A stretch of DNA of 64,000 nt from Prorocentrum cordatum (Eukaryota > Sar > Dinophyceae > Prorocentrales > Prorocentraceae). The notes beneath the pieces were generated by a model. The model did no database searches. It saw only the letters and a list, made by a program, of their open reading frames with translations, and was not told the DNA's origin. The stretch covers positions 87,501-151,500 of the forward strand of contig CAUYUJ010009546.1 of the NCBI GenBank assembly GCA_963575745.1. The letters are read 5' to 3'. Position 1 is the stretch's first letter, and every line of letters begins with the position of its first letter. Positions 50,498 to 61,558 of this stretch are shown piece by piece. A program made the position numbers and the translations under genes.

Positions 50498-51800
50498 TCA
50501 GAGTATGCTCTTAGCGACGTCCGAATCCTTCCCGTTGTAATGGAGCATGACAGCTGTTGTGCCCTTAGCTCTGTGCAGCCTGATGCCTCTTGAGCCGAAG
50601 GCATCGAGTATGATGGCGGCAGCAAGTGGCGCAAGCCTGAGAAGAGTATCTGGCTTGCCCAAAAACATGAACATAGCATCGTCAAATAAGGCCATGCCCA
50701 TCGTGTGAGTAGTGTATGCTGATGGTAAATCTGCTCTGGCGAGCTCACTGATGGACCTGCTGTTTGCCCATGGCACTCGAAGATTCACTCCGAGTTCCAC
50801 AAGTGCAGTATGAGCTTCGCGAGTGAACATGGACATCACAAAGTTGTAGATCAGGTCTCCTAGCAGCTGGCTTGGTCCAGAGCCCAATTGGGAGAAAGCC
50901 ATGCTTGGGCCTCCAGGAACAACGAACCAGTTGGACTGATACGAGTCAGCGACTTGAGCGTGGAGCCTCCTGGGGAACTCGGGAGCCTGCATGACGGGAC
51001 CGTGCCGCTGTGTGCACTGTGCCAGCTCGTCCATGGCCTCGGGGGGTAACCCAGATTGGCGGAGGGCGGAGGATGTAGGCGACAGCCTCGTCCGACGCAC
51101 CCGTCTCGAATACGAGCTCTCTGACTGCCTTGTAAAAAGCCTGAACTGCATCCGTGGGCAAAAACATGGCCGACTTGCCAGTGGCGACGCCCAGCTCCCG
51201 AAAAAGACGAAAGTCCAGCGCGGCAAAGTCCGCGCCTCCATGAGCGCCGCCGCCGTACTGTCTGGGTCGAGCGAGCGGGGGAAGATGAGGAGCTAGGTCG
51301 AAGCGAACGAGACTGCGAAATCGTTTCCCAAGTTGCGACGACCCGAGGATCGATCTATAGTTCAGCCTTGAAGATGGACAGCCCTTCTTCAAGAAAGGCC
51401 AGCAATGACCTCCTCTTCCACTGCAGGGGCTCCTCCACCCTAAGTTGAGCTTTGAGAAAGAGCGGGTGAAGGATAGGAGCGATATCTAGGGCAAGCTTGC
51501 GAACCATGTTGCCTGTGAACCCATCTGGTCCAGCAGCTGATGGACGAGCTCGTTTGAGGCAACATGTAACCTAGGCAAGCGTGTACAGGACTTCCGGTGC
51601 GAACGGGACCCTGTTCAAGAAAGGCTGGGCCAACTTCTGGATCTTCTTTTGAAGCCACTCGAGGTCCTGGAAGGGGATGTCAGTGCCTGCTTCAATGCCT
51701 GCAAAGTGCTGCGTCCACACATCTGCTGCCTTGGCCTCGGATGCAAGAGGCTTGCCGTCGAAGCCGAGTAGGATAGGTAACACACGTTGCCCAACCTTCT
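50498..51800 (-). pseudogene. frameshifted reverse-transcriptase domain
   Basis: Motif A region LPTDAVQAFYKAVRELVFE at 51110-51170 (one frame). Motif B-like GPSQLLGDLIYNFVMSMF at 50830-50890 and motif C GMALFDDAMFMF at 50665-50700 (another frame). Upstream, the frame at 51571-51783 (KPLASEAKAADVWTQHFAGI) matches the usual linker before the fingers. Asp-Asp of motif C is retained. Confidence 0.6.
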
Positions 51801-52609
51801 TCTTGACCCAGCTCCTATCGCACGTAAACGTCGAGATGCCTGCAGATGATCACGCCTGGACCACTCACTGGTGATTTCCTTCACGATCTGATGGGCATGT
51901 GCCCTCGCGTCCTGTCGCAGCTGCATGTGAACTAATTTAGTCGAGAGGCGTAGGCACATGGATCTCATAATCTGGAGCACCTTGGTCCTGGTGGTGAACG
52001 GGGCGAAGATGTCCTGGCACTTCCCCTCTGAGATCCTGTCGACGAAACCCAGGAGCTCGAGACGACGGAGCCCGTTCCCGGGAGGTTCCAGGGATGGCTT
52101 CCCGGAACGACCTGGGCATAATAGTGAGCCTAAGTAGCCCCGCAGGGTGGTGCTCAACTTGTGGATCCAAGAGAGCCACGCTGTGGTGCCAGTAGTAGCA
52201 GCAGCCAACCACGCCCTCCAAGACTGTGCCGCAGACTCCAGAGCCCGAGAGGCGCATCGCCAATCCTTGAAAGCAAACAGATACCAGATGCCCCCACAGG
52301 AGTGGCCCGAACCCGGAAAACAGCAATATAAGCCCTTCGTCAATCACGATGGGCGTCCCGAAAGTGCCGAAGGATGCTGGACCTCACGTCCATGGCCACG
52401 GTAGAAACCCAAGACTGCCTTGGCTTCCTTCCTTTTTTGGTGACCTTCGGAGGACAGGCGGTAGCGATAGTTTGTCGAAGGAAAGTCGGCACGAGTTGAC
52501 AATGATCTGCTGTATGGGTGGCGAAATCTGGCAATGGTGCTTCGCGAAGCAGGGATTGAAAACTTGGCGTACGCTGTGCGGGCCGTGCCCAACCACGACC
52601 TTGCACGGG

Positions 52610-54197
52610 AAAAGCTCAGCGCGGATCGCGACGATCAGTAAACGCGGGCTGGCGTGCAGGACCCTGCACTGCTTCGCCGTGAGTAGTTCGCATATTGACC
52701 CACAGAGAACAACCAAACCTCCGATGTGTATCCGCTCGCGCATGCAACATATGGGACTCCCCGACATTGGTGTAGCCGTCCCTGGGATATCGAGTTTCAC
52801 AAGTGCCTGCCAGGAAAACCTGCCCCTTCTTGAATATCGCGACTAAGCGGGCCATTCGCCCAGGGAGGTAAGGTCCTGAAACCGTCTTCTGACGGACCGT
52901 CCGAGGATCGAAGGTCAGCGCGTTGGCCGCAACCATGCGGAGCGACCGAGGGGCCGCCTCCCTGATTGGCCCCGTCTGCGTTCGTACCTCTGGCGGCTTC
53001 AAATCGGCAAGACCCAAAACGGCTGGTCGCGACTGTGGTATGGTATAAGCAGGTGCCGGTGGGTTCTGTGCTCGAAAGCTAGGGTCGACGTCCGGCACTT
53101 GCTCCAACCATGCCCATGCCAGGCTGCAAGTGTCTGCGTATGCTGCGTGCCGCCAGTCATCTGGCAAGGAAACAACACTGACATCGATCTTCATCGACGT
53201 CCATGTACAAAGTGCGTCAGCAAATTTATTCCAAGGCATCGCTGCGTGTCCTGCAATGTGTGTAGTGACGAAGGATTTGGCCTGAATTGAGCATACAACC
53301 GAGAGCCCATTGAGTGCCCGACGATGACTCTCTAGAGGTCCGTCAATGGCCCCGCGACTCATGATATCCAGAGCGCCCTGGTTGTCCCTGGCAAGCGTGG
53401 CCTATAGAGCCCGTGAGCCCAGATTGGAGAACTCAAGCCATGGCCCACTGAGCAGCATAGATCTCGGCAAGAAACGAAACCAAGCTTTTCGATCTGTCAC
53501 CCGGGTCGAAACACTGCGCAACATAGCCCAACAGGGCCTCATTACCCGAGAAGTCCGTGACGATGACCACGAAGGTCCAGCTAGGGGGCCCAACACGAGG
53601 GACATCAGCTGGAACAGGGGATCCATGAGGAAACAGACTGCCACCACCTGACTCGTCAGTAAAGATGTGCATAGACTTCCAATCACCGAGCTCCTCGAGG
53701 GCGATACGTCCTTTGAGTGCCTTGATAGTGGAGGAGTGAACATACTGAGGCAAAGGCATGGAGTCTCGCGCTAACTCCATTCCCCATAACCTCCGAAGAG
53801 CGAAAAGGATGTGAGGGCTGGGGAGGGGAAAGTAGGCGCAACCCCTGACGAAGGCATGTTCTTCCCAGGGCTCCTCTGGTGTGGCACATCCCGAGGGGGC
53901 ATCGTTCTGCATGCCATCGACGTACAGCTCAATGGATACATCACTGCTGCTCCCTCGGCTTGTGAAAAACTGTCTGGCTGCCGTTGCCTTCGTTGCTCTC
54001 GAGAGGTGGTGTAGCCAGCTTAGCTTGTGCGCGGGAACGCCATCGACCTCCTCGCTTGATTTCTGCTTCGTGCCATTGTCGCTGGTAGCTGCATGCTGTG
54101 TAGGAGTGAGCACTCTCATGGAGATAGCTGCAAAGCGCTCCCCCTCCGTGATTTGGGGCAGGCCGTCCTCTTCCTCCTCGCTCACTGGCTTCTCCAC
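52610..54197 (-). pseudogene. RNase H followed by AP-endonuclease start
   Basis: RNase H residues appear in order across one frameshift near 53400: MHIFTDES (Asp), FLAEIYAAQWAM (Glu), ARDNQGALDIMS (Asp), THIAGHAAMPWNKFADALC (His and Asp). After a linker the frame 53362-52616 continues with LRMVAANALTFDPRTV and GQVFLAGTCETRY, the first two blocks of an APE-type endonuclease (Asn; then Glu in CETR). After that the frame breaks. RNase H upstream of the endonuclease is unusual. Confidence 0.6.
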
Positions 54198-54212
54198 TGC
54201 ATCCTTCGAGGC

Positions 54213-54886
54213 CTATGCTGCAAATGGCAAGTCCTGCTGATCAGATGGTGGTGGTGCCGGGAAGGCCTTGGGCATCCCAGACTGGACCTTCCTCGAGTGG
54301 GCTGCCTTGCCTGCTGCTGCTGATGCTGCTGCTGCTGAAGGGGTCGCTGCGCTCTCTGATTCGCCTCCTGCAGCCTGTGCACTCCGGAGCCCAGCTGCCA
54401 CGGTCTGCAGTGCCGTCTGGAGCCCCGCGAACTGGGCTGACAGCGATGTAATCTGAGTCGTCAAGTCCACTTGATTATGTTGCAACTGCTGGATGACGAG
54501 CGGCGTCATGCTCTGGTGCGGTGGCATTGGCGCTGCCCCTGCCACTGGGGCCGCCGCTGGTGCCACCCGTGATAGTGCGAAGGGAGATTGGTGTACCATC
54601 TGCTGGCCGACAGTACCAGGAGGTGCAAAAGGCCATGGGACTGCAGTTGGAGCCGAGGGGGAGGTGTCCATCTTCGTGCCATCCGCGGTGTCGCCGAAGT
54701 GGACTGAGCGCTTCTGGGCAGCAACTCTCGCCTCTGCTTGAAGGGCCTTGAAGGTGACCAGTAGCGCTTCGGCCTGCGTCACGTCCTTCTCCAAGGCGGC
54801 CCGCGCGGCTGTGGCCTGAGTCAGTGCTGCCTTTGCCTCCTGCTCCGTGTCTATCGCCGTCTGCAAGCGCACACGTGCTCTGTCTC
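54213..54886 (-). pseudogene. retrotransposon ORF1-like coiled-coil protein
   Basis: About 224 codons open after a TGA near 54887, with no ATG at the start, so 5' truncated or degraded. N-terminal coiled coil (EQEAKAALTQATAARAALEK), Pro/Ala-rich centre, second helical part (LTTQITSLSAQFAGLQTALQ) and SQQ-like end. In frame with the RNase H piece across one stop (54213-54215). Confidence 0.5.
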
Positions 54887-54890
54887 AGTA

Positions 54891-55723
54891 CTTCACCTGA
54901 TTGTTGGTCCTCTCCCAGGGGGGGCTGAGCCGAGATGCACATGTACAAAACTGTGGCGCACTCGAGCTCCAGCGAGGCCAGTCTCGGGTGCGCTTGCTGG
55001 AGCCCCCGATCCAGAAGCACTCGATCCCGCGCTCTTGCTCTATGGCGACTGCGGGCGCATCGAGCTGTGATGTCGTCGCAGCAGGCGAGCACCCGCGGCG
55101 ATACGCACGAGCGTCCGCGATCGTGCGCGCGTCGCGCGGGCACGTCGACCGGCTCGGCCTCGCGGCCCACGTGGGCACGGTTGCCCCGACGGCGCAGCGC
55201 TATGGCGGCCGCTGCGGCGGGGCTGCGCGTCTAGCCGCCGTCTCGAAGATGGGCGCGCTACTACCTGGCAGTGGCACCCATGGCCCCTCGAGCCGGGACA
55301 GCGGCTGAGGACGGAGGGAGGAGGAGCCAGGATGAGCGAGGAGGAGGAGGAGGAGAAGGCGGAGGAGGAGGAGGAAATGAGGAGGAGGAGGAGGAGGAGG
55401 AGGAGGAGGAGGAAAGGAGGAGGAGGAGGAGGAGGAGGAGGAGGAGGAGTGAGGAGCGCCCAGTGGGAAACGCTGAAATCCGTTGCCTCGAACGAACATG
55501 AAACAACGTAAGACATCACTGTTCGAGCCCAGTGTTTTTCTCGGCAGCGTTCAATGCAGGATCGATCTGTGATGTGGTGCGGGGCCCGGAGGCGGACAGA
55601 GAACGCCTTGTGCGAAGCAGAAGTGCAACGCCCGGATGTCAGACGAGCGACGCAACACAAATGGGGTCGTCGGCGCCGGCATTGGCGCGAAAGCTGGAGG
55701 CATAAGGTCGCGCGTAACTAAGC
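54891..55723. other. no gene; GGA microsatellite
   Basis: GGA array at 55322-55450. The long minus-strand Ser/Pro/Leu ORFs are translations of it. Confidence 0.6.
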
Positions 55724-55920
55724 TCGAAGAAGAACAACTGCCATAAGCATAAACTTTTTGGCGCTCCGCGCGGATTTCTTGGATCCGCGCGGGGCCCTTC
55801 CTGGCGGCGCCCCTCGTAGCGCTCCCCTGGCGCGCTCCGCGCGCCAGGGAGGGGGTCCAGCGCAGATCCAAAAATCCGCGCGGAGCGCCAAATGTTTATG
55901 GTTATACCTTTTGTTCTTCG
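55724..55920 (+). mobile_element. GCGCGGATTT-TIR MITE, best-preserved copy e
   Basis: Long TIRs: CATAAACTTTTTGGCGCTCC, then GCGCGGATTTCTTGGATC at left; GATCCAAAAATCCGCGCGG, then AGCGCCAAATGTTTATGG at right. Weaker inverted CGAAGAAGAACAA / TTTTGTTCTTCG lies outside. The centre GGCGCGCTCCGCGCGCCAGG is itself palindromic. 197 bp, non-coding. Confidence 0.9.
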
Positions 55921-55924
55921 TCTA

Positions 55925-56020
55925 TAAGCGCCCTCGTTTTCAAAGTGGCGTGCCGCGCGGGCGATCCCCGTAAGCCTCGGCGTAAGGTCGCCGTGCCAAC
56001 TCGCGCGCAAGACCCGTTTC
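55925..56020 (+). repeat. GCGTAAGGTCGCC family, copy 3
   Basis: GCGCCCTCGTTTTCAAAGTG, GCGTGCCGCGCGGGCGATCC and CGGCGTAAGGTCGCC. Homologous to 20895-20999, where it forms an intron end. Directly follows the MITE. Confidence 0.7.
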
Positions 56021-56832
56021 TTATCGCCGCCCAGGTTGGGAACCGCAAACACTTCTCCCTCTCCCTCTGCGGGAGACGGGGGGGGATCGCATGGGCCGCC
56101 AACAGGCGGTGGCCTGCGCGCTGGAGCGGGGACTCGGCCTCGAGGAGCCGCTCGTCGTCGTCGCCGTCGTCGCAGCCGCCGCCGAGGTTCGCCATGAAGG
56201 GGACGGGTCCTGAGGGAAACGGGTCCTGAGCTTTTCCCCGTTTTCAGGCTCTCGGGGCCTCCACGGGCCCCAGGACTGTCAGACAACGAGGCAGGATGAA
56301 GATGCGGTCTTGGGGGAAATGCCCTGGGGTCCAGGGCCAGCTTCCACAGGACCCGTCTTTTCCATGCCAAGAGGTGGACGTTTTCGCGAGCGTTAGGCCT
56401 GCAATTAGGCGGCGCGCCCAGGGGGGAAGTTTGACAGTTTCTGGCGTTTTCGTCGGTTCCCAGGGCCTCTTCCAGCCTCGAAGTGCTTTCCAGCAGCTGC
56501 TCCTCGCCGGAAGTGGAAGTATTCTCGGGGTGTCCGGGTCGTCCGGGACGGCCGCGGGAGTTGGAGCCGTCTGGGGGTCTGCGGTGGCCCGGCACTGTTT
56601 GTGGCCAGCAGGAAAGGCGGGCAGGTTCGAGGCCCCAGGTCCAGGAGGGTTTTTGGGCCGTTTGCGGTCTGCGGGGGCCGTCAGAAACGGACCCGGGGTG
56701 AAAATTGCACCAGGTGGCCCCAGGAGGGGTCTGGGGACCGACTTTGAGCGGGTTCGGCCTCATCCCTCCGGGCCCATGCCCCAACTTGGTCAAGCCCCGG
56801 CCGCTTCCAAGGCCGAAGGCCCGAGTTGTGAT
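56021..56832 (+). other. repeat mosaic, no gene
   Basis: Holds a diverged GGCCCTCGCGGGGCCC family copy (56245-56330) and the CAGCAGCTGC core family copy (56485-56570, CCAGCAGCTGCTCCTCGCCG). Confidence 0.55.
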
Positions 56833-56992
56833 TCAGTCGGGCCTGTCCCTCTACAGGGGGAATGTCCAACAAAAATTCAAAAATAGTCAGGGGACGATGT
56901 TTGAGCATTTTTGTTTTGCTTTTTTGGGTTTTGTTGGAATATTTTTGATTTTTCGCCCAAAACCCGCCTGTAGGGGGACACGCCCGACCTAA
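56833..56992 (+). mobile_element. TTAAGTCGGGC-TIR MITE, copy 3
   Basis: CAGTCGGGCCTGTCCCTCTA at left, GTAGGGGGACACGCCCGACC at right, internal ATAGTCAGGGGACGATG. The T-rich centre differs from copies 1 and 2. Confidence 0.85.
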
Positions 56993-57071
56993 AGTTATGA
57001 CCCGAAAACCCTGCGGGCGCTATCCTATTTCAGGGGTCGAGTTTTTTTTCCTCTTCCTTTGTCTTTGGGAG

Positions 57072-57149
57072 CGGGCGGAGATCCGACGGGCGGTCACGGC
57101 AGGCTTGCGCCGTGTCGGCGCGGCGGCGGCCCGGCCGAGGGCGTCCAAG
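57072..57149 (+). CDS. possible small exon, unknown
   Basis: Strong pyrimidine tract and AG (TTTCCTCTTCCTTTGTCTTT, then GGGAG) precede it, and an AAG/GTGAAG donor follows. Frame reads RAEIRRAVTAGLRRVGAAAA then RPRASK. GC3-rich helix. No family. Confidence 0.4.
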
Positions 57150-57450
57150 GTGAAGCGTTGCCTGTGGCACAGGGGCCGGCCAATAATCGGGGGTGGACAG
57201 ACCTCCTACCCTGACACGTCGATTAGCGAATTGGCCGTTTTCGGTTCGCGAGAGGGCGTCGCGGCCGTCATTTTTGCGGGTCCAGGACCGACGGTCTCGA
57301 TCCCAGGCCGCTTTCACTGAAGGGAGGTTTACTAAAGGAGGTTTGTCCACCGCCGACAACAGGGAACGATCTGGCGATCGGAAAGCCGCCCAGATCCTTC
57401 GAGCTTGAGCGAACCGCAGGTTGTGGAGCGGGTGAGGGTGCGCTTCGTCG

Positions 57451-57497
<47 letters not shown>

Positions 57498-58029
57498 CTC
57501 CTTGTCGGGGGCGTCCTCGCGCTCCGCCTGCTCACCCTCTCTGGCCGAGCACCGTGCGGTCCAGGGCGCCTCTCCCCTCTCGTCCCTCCTCCCCCTCCTC
57601 CTCCTCCTCGCTCCTCCTCCTCCTGGCCCCTCTGCCTCCTCCTCCTCCTCCTTCTGGCTCCTCGCTCCTCCTCCTCCTCCTTCTCCTCCTCCTCCTCCTC
57701 ACACTCGCTCCTCGCTCCTCCTCCTCCTCCTCCTCCTCCTTCTCCTCCTCCTCCTCATCCTCGCTCCTCCTCCACCTCCTCCTTCTTCTGGTTCCTTGTT
57801 CATGTAGGCTTTAGTGTTCGTCGAGCGCAGCCTCCCTCCTTCTCCTCCTTCTCCTCCTCCTCCTTCTCCTCCTCCTCCTCTTCCTGCTGGTCCAGCGATC
57901 GCCGCCGCCCATCTCCATGCGGCCTCATCCCCTTGTGCTTGCACTTCAAGGCTGGACCCGTAGGATACTTCTCGTTATTGGTCGTCCGTGGTCGTCACCG
58001 CCTGTGTCACCTTCCCTTTTGGGCCCAGT
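57150..58029. other. GTC and TCC microsatellites, no supported gene
   Basis: GTC run 57442-57490; long TCC/CTCCTC tract 57585-57895. A Val-run frame at 57405-57560 is an artefact of the GTC repeat. Confidence 0.65.
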
Positions 58030-58760
58030 GCACTCGCCCCAGTCCAGCGAGTGCGAGAAAGGCTCGCAGCGGCAGCGAACATTCACCGTGTGCGAGAAAG
58101 CAACAGTGACAGCAAGTGCGAGAAGGAGAGCAATGGCTACTAGCGACGGGACACGCTGAGCCCAATGCCATCAGCTACGATGCTCGGGCCACAGCGTACA
58201 AGGACTGGAGGCAGTGGCAGCAAGCAGTGGCAGCACTCAGTGGCCGCCGTGTGCGAGGAAGCAGGCAGTGGCGGCACCTCCGAGACGGGATAACGCCGAA
58301 CCTCGCGCTGTCAGCACAGCGCTCGAGCCAGACCGTGCGAGGAAGCCTAGCAGTGCAGCGGCCGCCGTGTCGAGGGAAAGCAGGCAGCGCCTGCAAGTGC
58401 GAGAGGGAGAGCAGTGGCCGCCAAAGGGCAGGCACGCAGCCGAGGCCAAGAGCATCAGCTACGACGCTCGGGCCACAGCGCGCGGGCAATGCGGGCAGTG
58501 GCATCAGGCAGCGCCCTCTGCGTGCGACGCAGCAGGCATTTGCATCAGGTGCGAGCCGGCGGGCAGTGGCTGCAAGGGGGGGGGGGGGGGGGCGAAGCCA
58601 AACCCAACGCTATCGGCTACAGCGTTCGGGCGACAGCGCGCGAGCAAGGCAGGCAGTGGCCGCAGACAGAGGCCTCCGCGTGCGAGACAGCAGGCAGTGG
58701 CAGCACGTGGGAGAGACGGTCGGACCAACATCGCAAGCCAGATGCTCAGAGGTCAGCTGT
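58030..58760 (+). repeat. ~145-bp degenerate tandem repeat, four to five units
   Basis: The anchor GCTACGAYGCTCGGGCCACA recurs at about 58175, 58315 (diverged), 58460 and 58615, giving periods of 138-156 bp. Each unit also has GGCAGTGGC and GTGCGAGA.AGCAGGCAG. Conceptual proteins contain repeated SYDARATA, but no frame is conserved across all units, so it is treated as non-coding. Confidence 0.75.
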
Positions 58761-59124
58761 CGCATCTCTCGAAAAGAGCCAGTGGACATGGGCTCTGTTG
58801 CAGGCGGGGGGCCTCCATGGGCCCATCCCTCCTCGTCTCGCCGCCCGGATATGCCTGGGAGAACCAGAGGGTGAGTGCATCTTCTACCGAGGTCGCGTCG
58901 TGTCTCACTCGTCGACCCCTAGGCCCTGCTGGAGTTCCTGCTTTTGGGCCAAGGCAACTCCTCATAAACAGTCAGCGGGGCAGCTGCGTGGCGACTCCGA
59001 AGACGTTTAGAAATTGCCGAAGCCTCCTCCTCCTCCTCCTCCTCCTCCTCCTCCTCCTCCTCCTCCTCCCCTTGTTTCCCCCATTGCTTCCCCTCCCTTC
59101 CCTCATTCCTCCTCCTATCCAGGC
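58761..59124. other. no gene; TCC microsatellite
   Basis: TCC array 59024-59068. Confidence 0.6.
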
Positions 59125-59275
59125 CTGCCGAAGGATCTGATCTCGCCGCATCGCCGATGCATCCGCGATGCGGCTCGATGTGGAGTCAGTTTTGATCCAC
59201 ACCGACTGCCTGATGCATCGGCGATGCGGCGCGTCCTCCGACCCCATCTACTCTGACCCCACTTGGGAGGCCTCC
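59125..59275 (+). mobile_element. GATGCATCGGCGATG palindromic element, copy 2
   Basis: GATCTCGCCGCATCGCCGAT, CGATGTGGAGTCAG, CTGATGCATCGGCGATGCGG and CCTCCGACCCCATCTACTCT. The right arm is the inverse of the left arm of copy 1 (CCGAGTAGATGGGGTCGGA). Confidence 0.75.
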
Positions 59276-59534
59276 ATCCTCCTCTCGTCCTCCGCCTCCT
59301 CCTTCTCCCCCTGCTCATCTCGGGCTCGAGGAGCTGTTCGTGGAGCGATGCGAGCTCACCCTCGAGGGTTGCAGCAGGCTCGCGGAGTCGCTCCGCGGGC
59401 GCCGGCTCCACGCCCTGTCGGCTCCGGGCTTCTCCTCAATGCCCGCCCCCCGCGCCGCTGCCCGCCCCCACTCCCGCCGCCGCCGGCTCAGCATGAACGG
59501 ATGAAGGCATCCACGGCCTGTGTGTACGCGTGCT

Positions 59535-59705
59535 GGCGTGTGTGTGTGTGTGTAAGTGTAAGTGTCAGTGTCAGTGTCAGTGTACGTGTACGTGTACGTG
59601 TACGTGTACGTGTACGTGTAAGTGTAAGTGTAAGTGTAAGTGTAAGTGTAAGTGAAAGTGCATGTGTAAGTGTAAGTGTAAGTGTAAGTATAAGTGTAAG
59701 TCAAG
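59535..59705 (+). repeat. GTGTAA/GTGTAC hexanucleotide microsatellite
   Basis: Blocks of GTGTGT, GTGTCA, GTGTAC and GTGTAA in succession, each homogenised over several units, suggesting local spread of variants. Confidence 0.95.
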
Positions 59706-59784
59706 TGTGTGTTTGTGTGGGGGGTGACGTCAGGCTCGAATTTCGATTGTTTCTGACGATCACGTCAGATTTCGGCGGTTTCCA

Positions 59785-59880
59785 GCCTCGGGATGCTTTC
59801 CAGCAGCTGCGCCTCGCCGAGAGCGTTCCAGGAGTGCCCAGGTCGTCCCGAACGGCCGCCAGAGAGCCGATTTGTGACCC
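59785..59880 (+). repeat. CAGCAGCTGCGCCTCGCCGA family, copy 4
   Basis: CAGCCTCGGGATGCTTTCCA, GCAGCTGCGCCTCGCCGAGA and CCCAGGTCGTCCCGAACGGC. Confidence 0.8.
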
Positions 59881-61558
59881 GACCGCCAAGGGGCAGTGTT
59901 AGGGGGGTGTCCTGTCTTCCTTTCCGTTACCCCTATGTAGTCTGGCCTGGGATTCCGCACGTTGCCTTGTCTCTCCATCTTGGTCGGTTGCTGTTGCCGC
60001 TCCCGTCTGGGAATGTTAGGAATGTCTACTTCCTACACGGCGCTGGCGCGAGTCGTGACGTGACCAGGGGGAAGGAGGAGGGCGAGGCGCGAATCTTGAC
60101 GTGACGCGAATAATCAAACAACGGGTTGTAGAGTGTGGCGCGCACCATGAAGAAGGCTTTGCCTTCGAGTGTCGAAGGAGTTGGCAACTCTCTTCCTCGG
60201 CGGAAGGCGGCGGAAGTGAAGCGGGGGCGGCTCCGCCGGCGGAAGCTCGGCGGAAGTCAGCGAAAGTAATAGTGGCCCTCGCAATGGATGGCATTTGTTG
60301 TTTTGAGTCTGGGATCTCTGGACCATGGACCTGCAGCAGGTGTCAAAACTGCCACCAGGAGGCGTAGCGTGCAGGGCGCGCGGCACGACGCTGAACCGGT
60401 CTTTGTTTGGAACAACCATCAGCGAACCTTCTCGCAAATTTGCCTTCGGCACATCCCACCACCGTGCTTGGGCCGTGGATGAAGAAGCCTCTTGGTGCAG
60501 GAGGAGGAGGAGGAGGAAAAGGGGGAGTGGGAAGGGAGTGGGAGGGGGAAGAGGAGGAGGAGGAGGAGGAGGAGGAGGAGGAGGAGGAGGAGGAGGAGGA
60601 GGAGGAGGAGGGGATGAGGAGGAGAAGGAGGAGGAGGAAGAGGAGGAGGAGGAGGAGGAAAATAACGAGGAGAAGGAGGAGGAGGAGAAGGAGGAGGAGG
60701 AGGAGGCGGCGGTGGCGGAGGAGAAGAAGGGGGAGGTGGCCTTTCCGAGGCCCTTTTGGGTCCTCCTGGTGGCCACTGAGGCCCTCCCGCGCCGTCGGAG
60801 GGAGGACAAGCGTCACCACCACCACCACCACCACCACCACCACCACCACCACCACCACCACCACCACCACCACCACCACCACCACCACCACCCACCTCCA
60901 GCGAGGTGGCCCATCATGCCGTTCCTTTCCGAGCTGGGCCTCTCTATCTCTGCCTCGCGTTGAGGGCCCGCCAGAAGGCTCCATGCCGCAGGAAGGGGGC
61001 GTTCCGCGGGACGGGCACTCACTACTAGGCTGCCCGCCCGCGATAGTTAGCGCCCGTGATGCGCGGCCCAGCAGGGCGGGCGGCACAGACAGGCCTCCTG
61101 CAGGGCGGAGCAGGAGAATGAAAAGGGCACCAGTGCTCCGGTGTGCCCTCTGTGGCCTTCGGTTATGCCCGCTGGTGTCTATCGATTCGATGATGCCCGC
61201 TGGTGTCTGCGCTCGGCCCGCTAGCGTGTGCGCTCGCCACCTGTCGACTCGATGGCGCAAGCGGTTCCTTCGCCCGCCCCATCCTTCCCATCTCCTCTCC
61301 CATCCCCTCCCCTCCCCTCGCGCCCTCCGCCCCCCCCCCCCTCCCCTCGCCTCTCACACTTCCCCCCGTGCTACTCTCCACGCGCCTCTGCATCCACCTC
61401 CTCTGGACCTCACCTCCGTGCCTCCCCGACTCCGCTCCTGCCCCTGCTCCACGGTGCCGCTTGCTTCAGACACGTGCTCCTCCCCCTCTCCCCCCCTCTC
61501 CCCTCGGGCCACAAGGCGGCCCAGCGGCCAGCGCCAGCGAGAGAGGAGGGATCATCAA
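59881..61558. other. GGA and CAC microsatellites, no gene
   Basis: GGA-rich tract 60498-60720 and an uninterrupted CAC array of about 27 units (60813-60893). C/T-rich low complexity at 61270-61510. Poly-Gly, poly-Glu, poly-His and poly-Thr ORFs are artefacts. Confidence 0.7.

Larger units (their letters stand above)
48120..54890 (-). mobile_element. degenerate retrotransposon with RNase H-APE-RT-methyltransferase-like order
   Basis: Minus-strand element of about 6.8 kb. From 5' to 3': ORF1-like (54886-54213), RNase H (53680-53200), AP endonuclease start (52935-52610), a poorly preserved stretch, RT (51800-50498), Cys/His motifs (50328-49150) and a methyltransferase-like tail (49235-48123). 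Parts alternate among all three frames, so it carries several frameshifts and at least two stops and is inactive. Domain order differs from the intact LINE at 29850-36545, where RNase H follows the RT and no methyltransferase-like part exists. A related tail is present at 28870-29850. Confidence 0.65.

Noticed and set aside
57405-57560. Val-run 'transmembrane' protein
   Set aside because: The hydrophobic run is a GTC microsatellite. No family match on either side.
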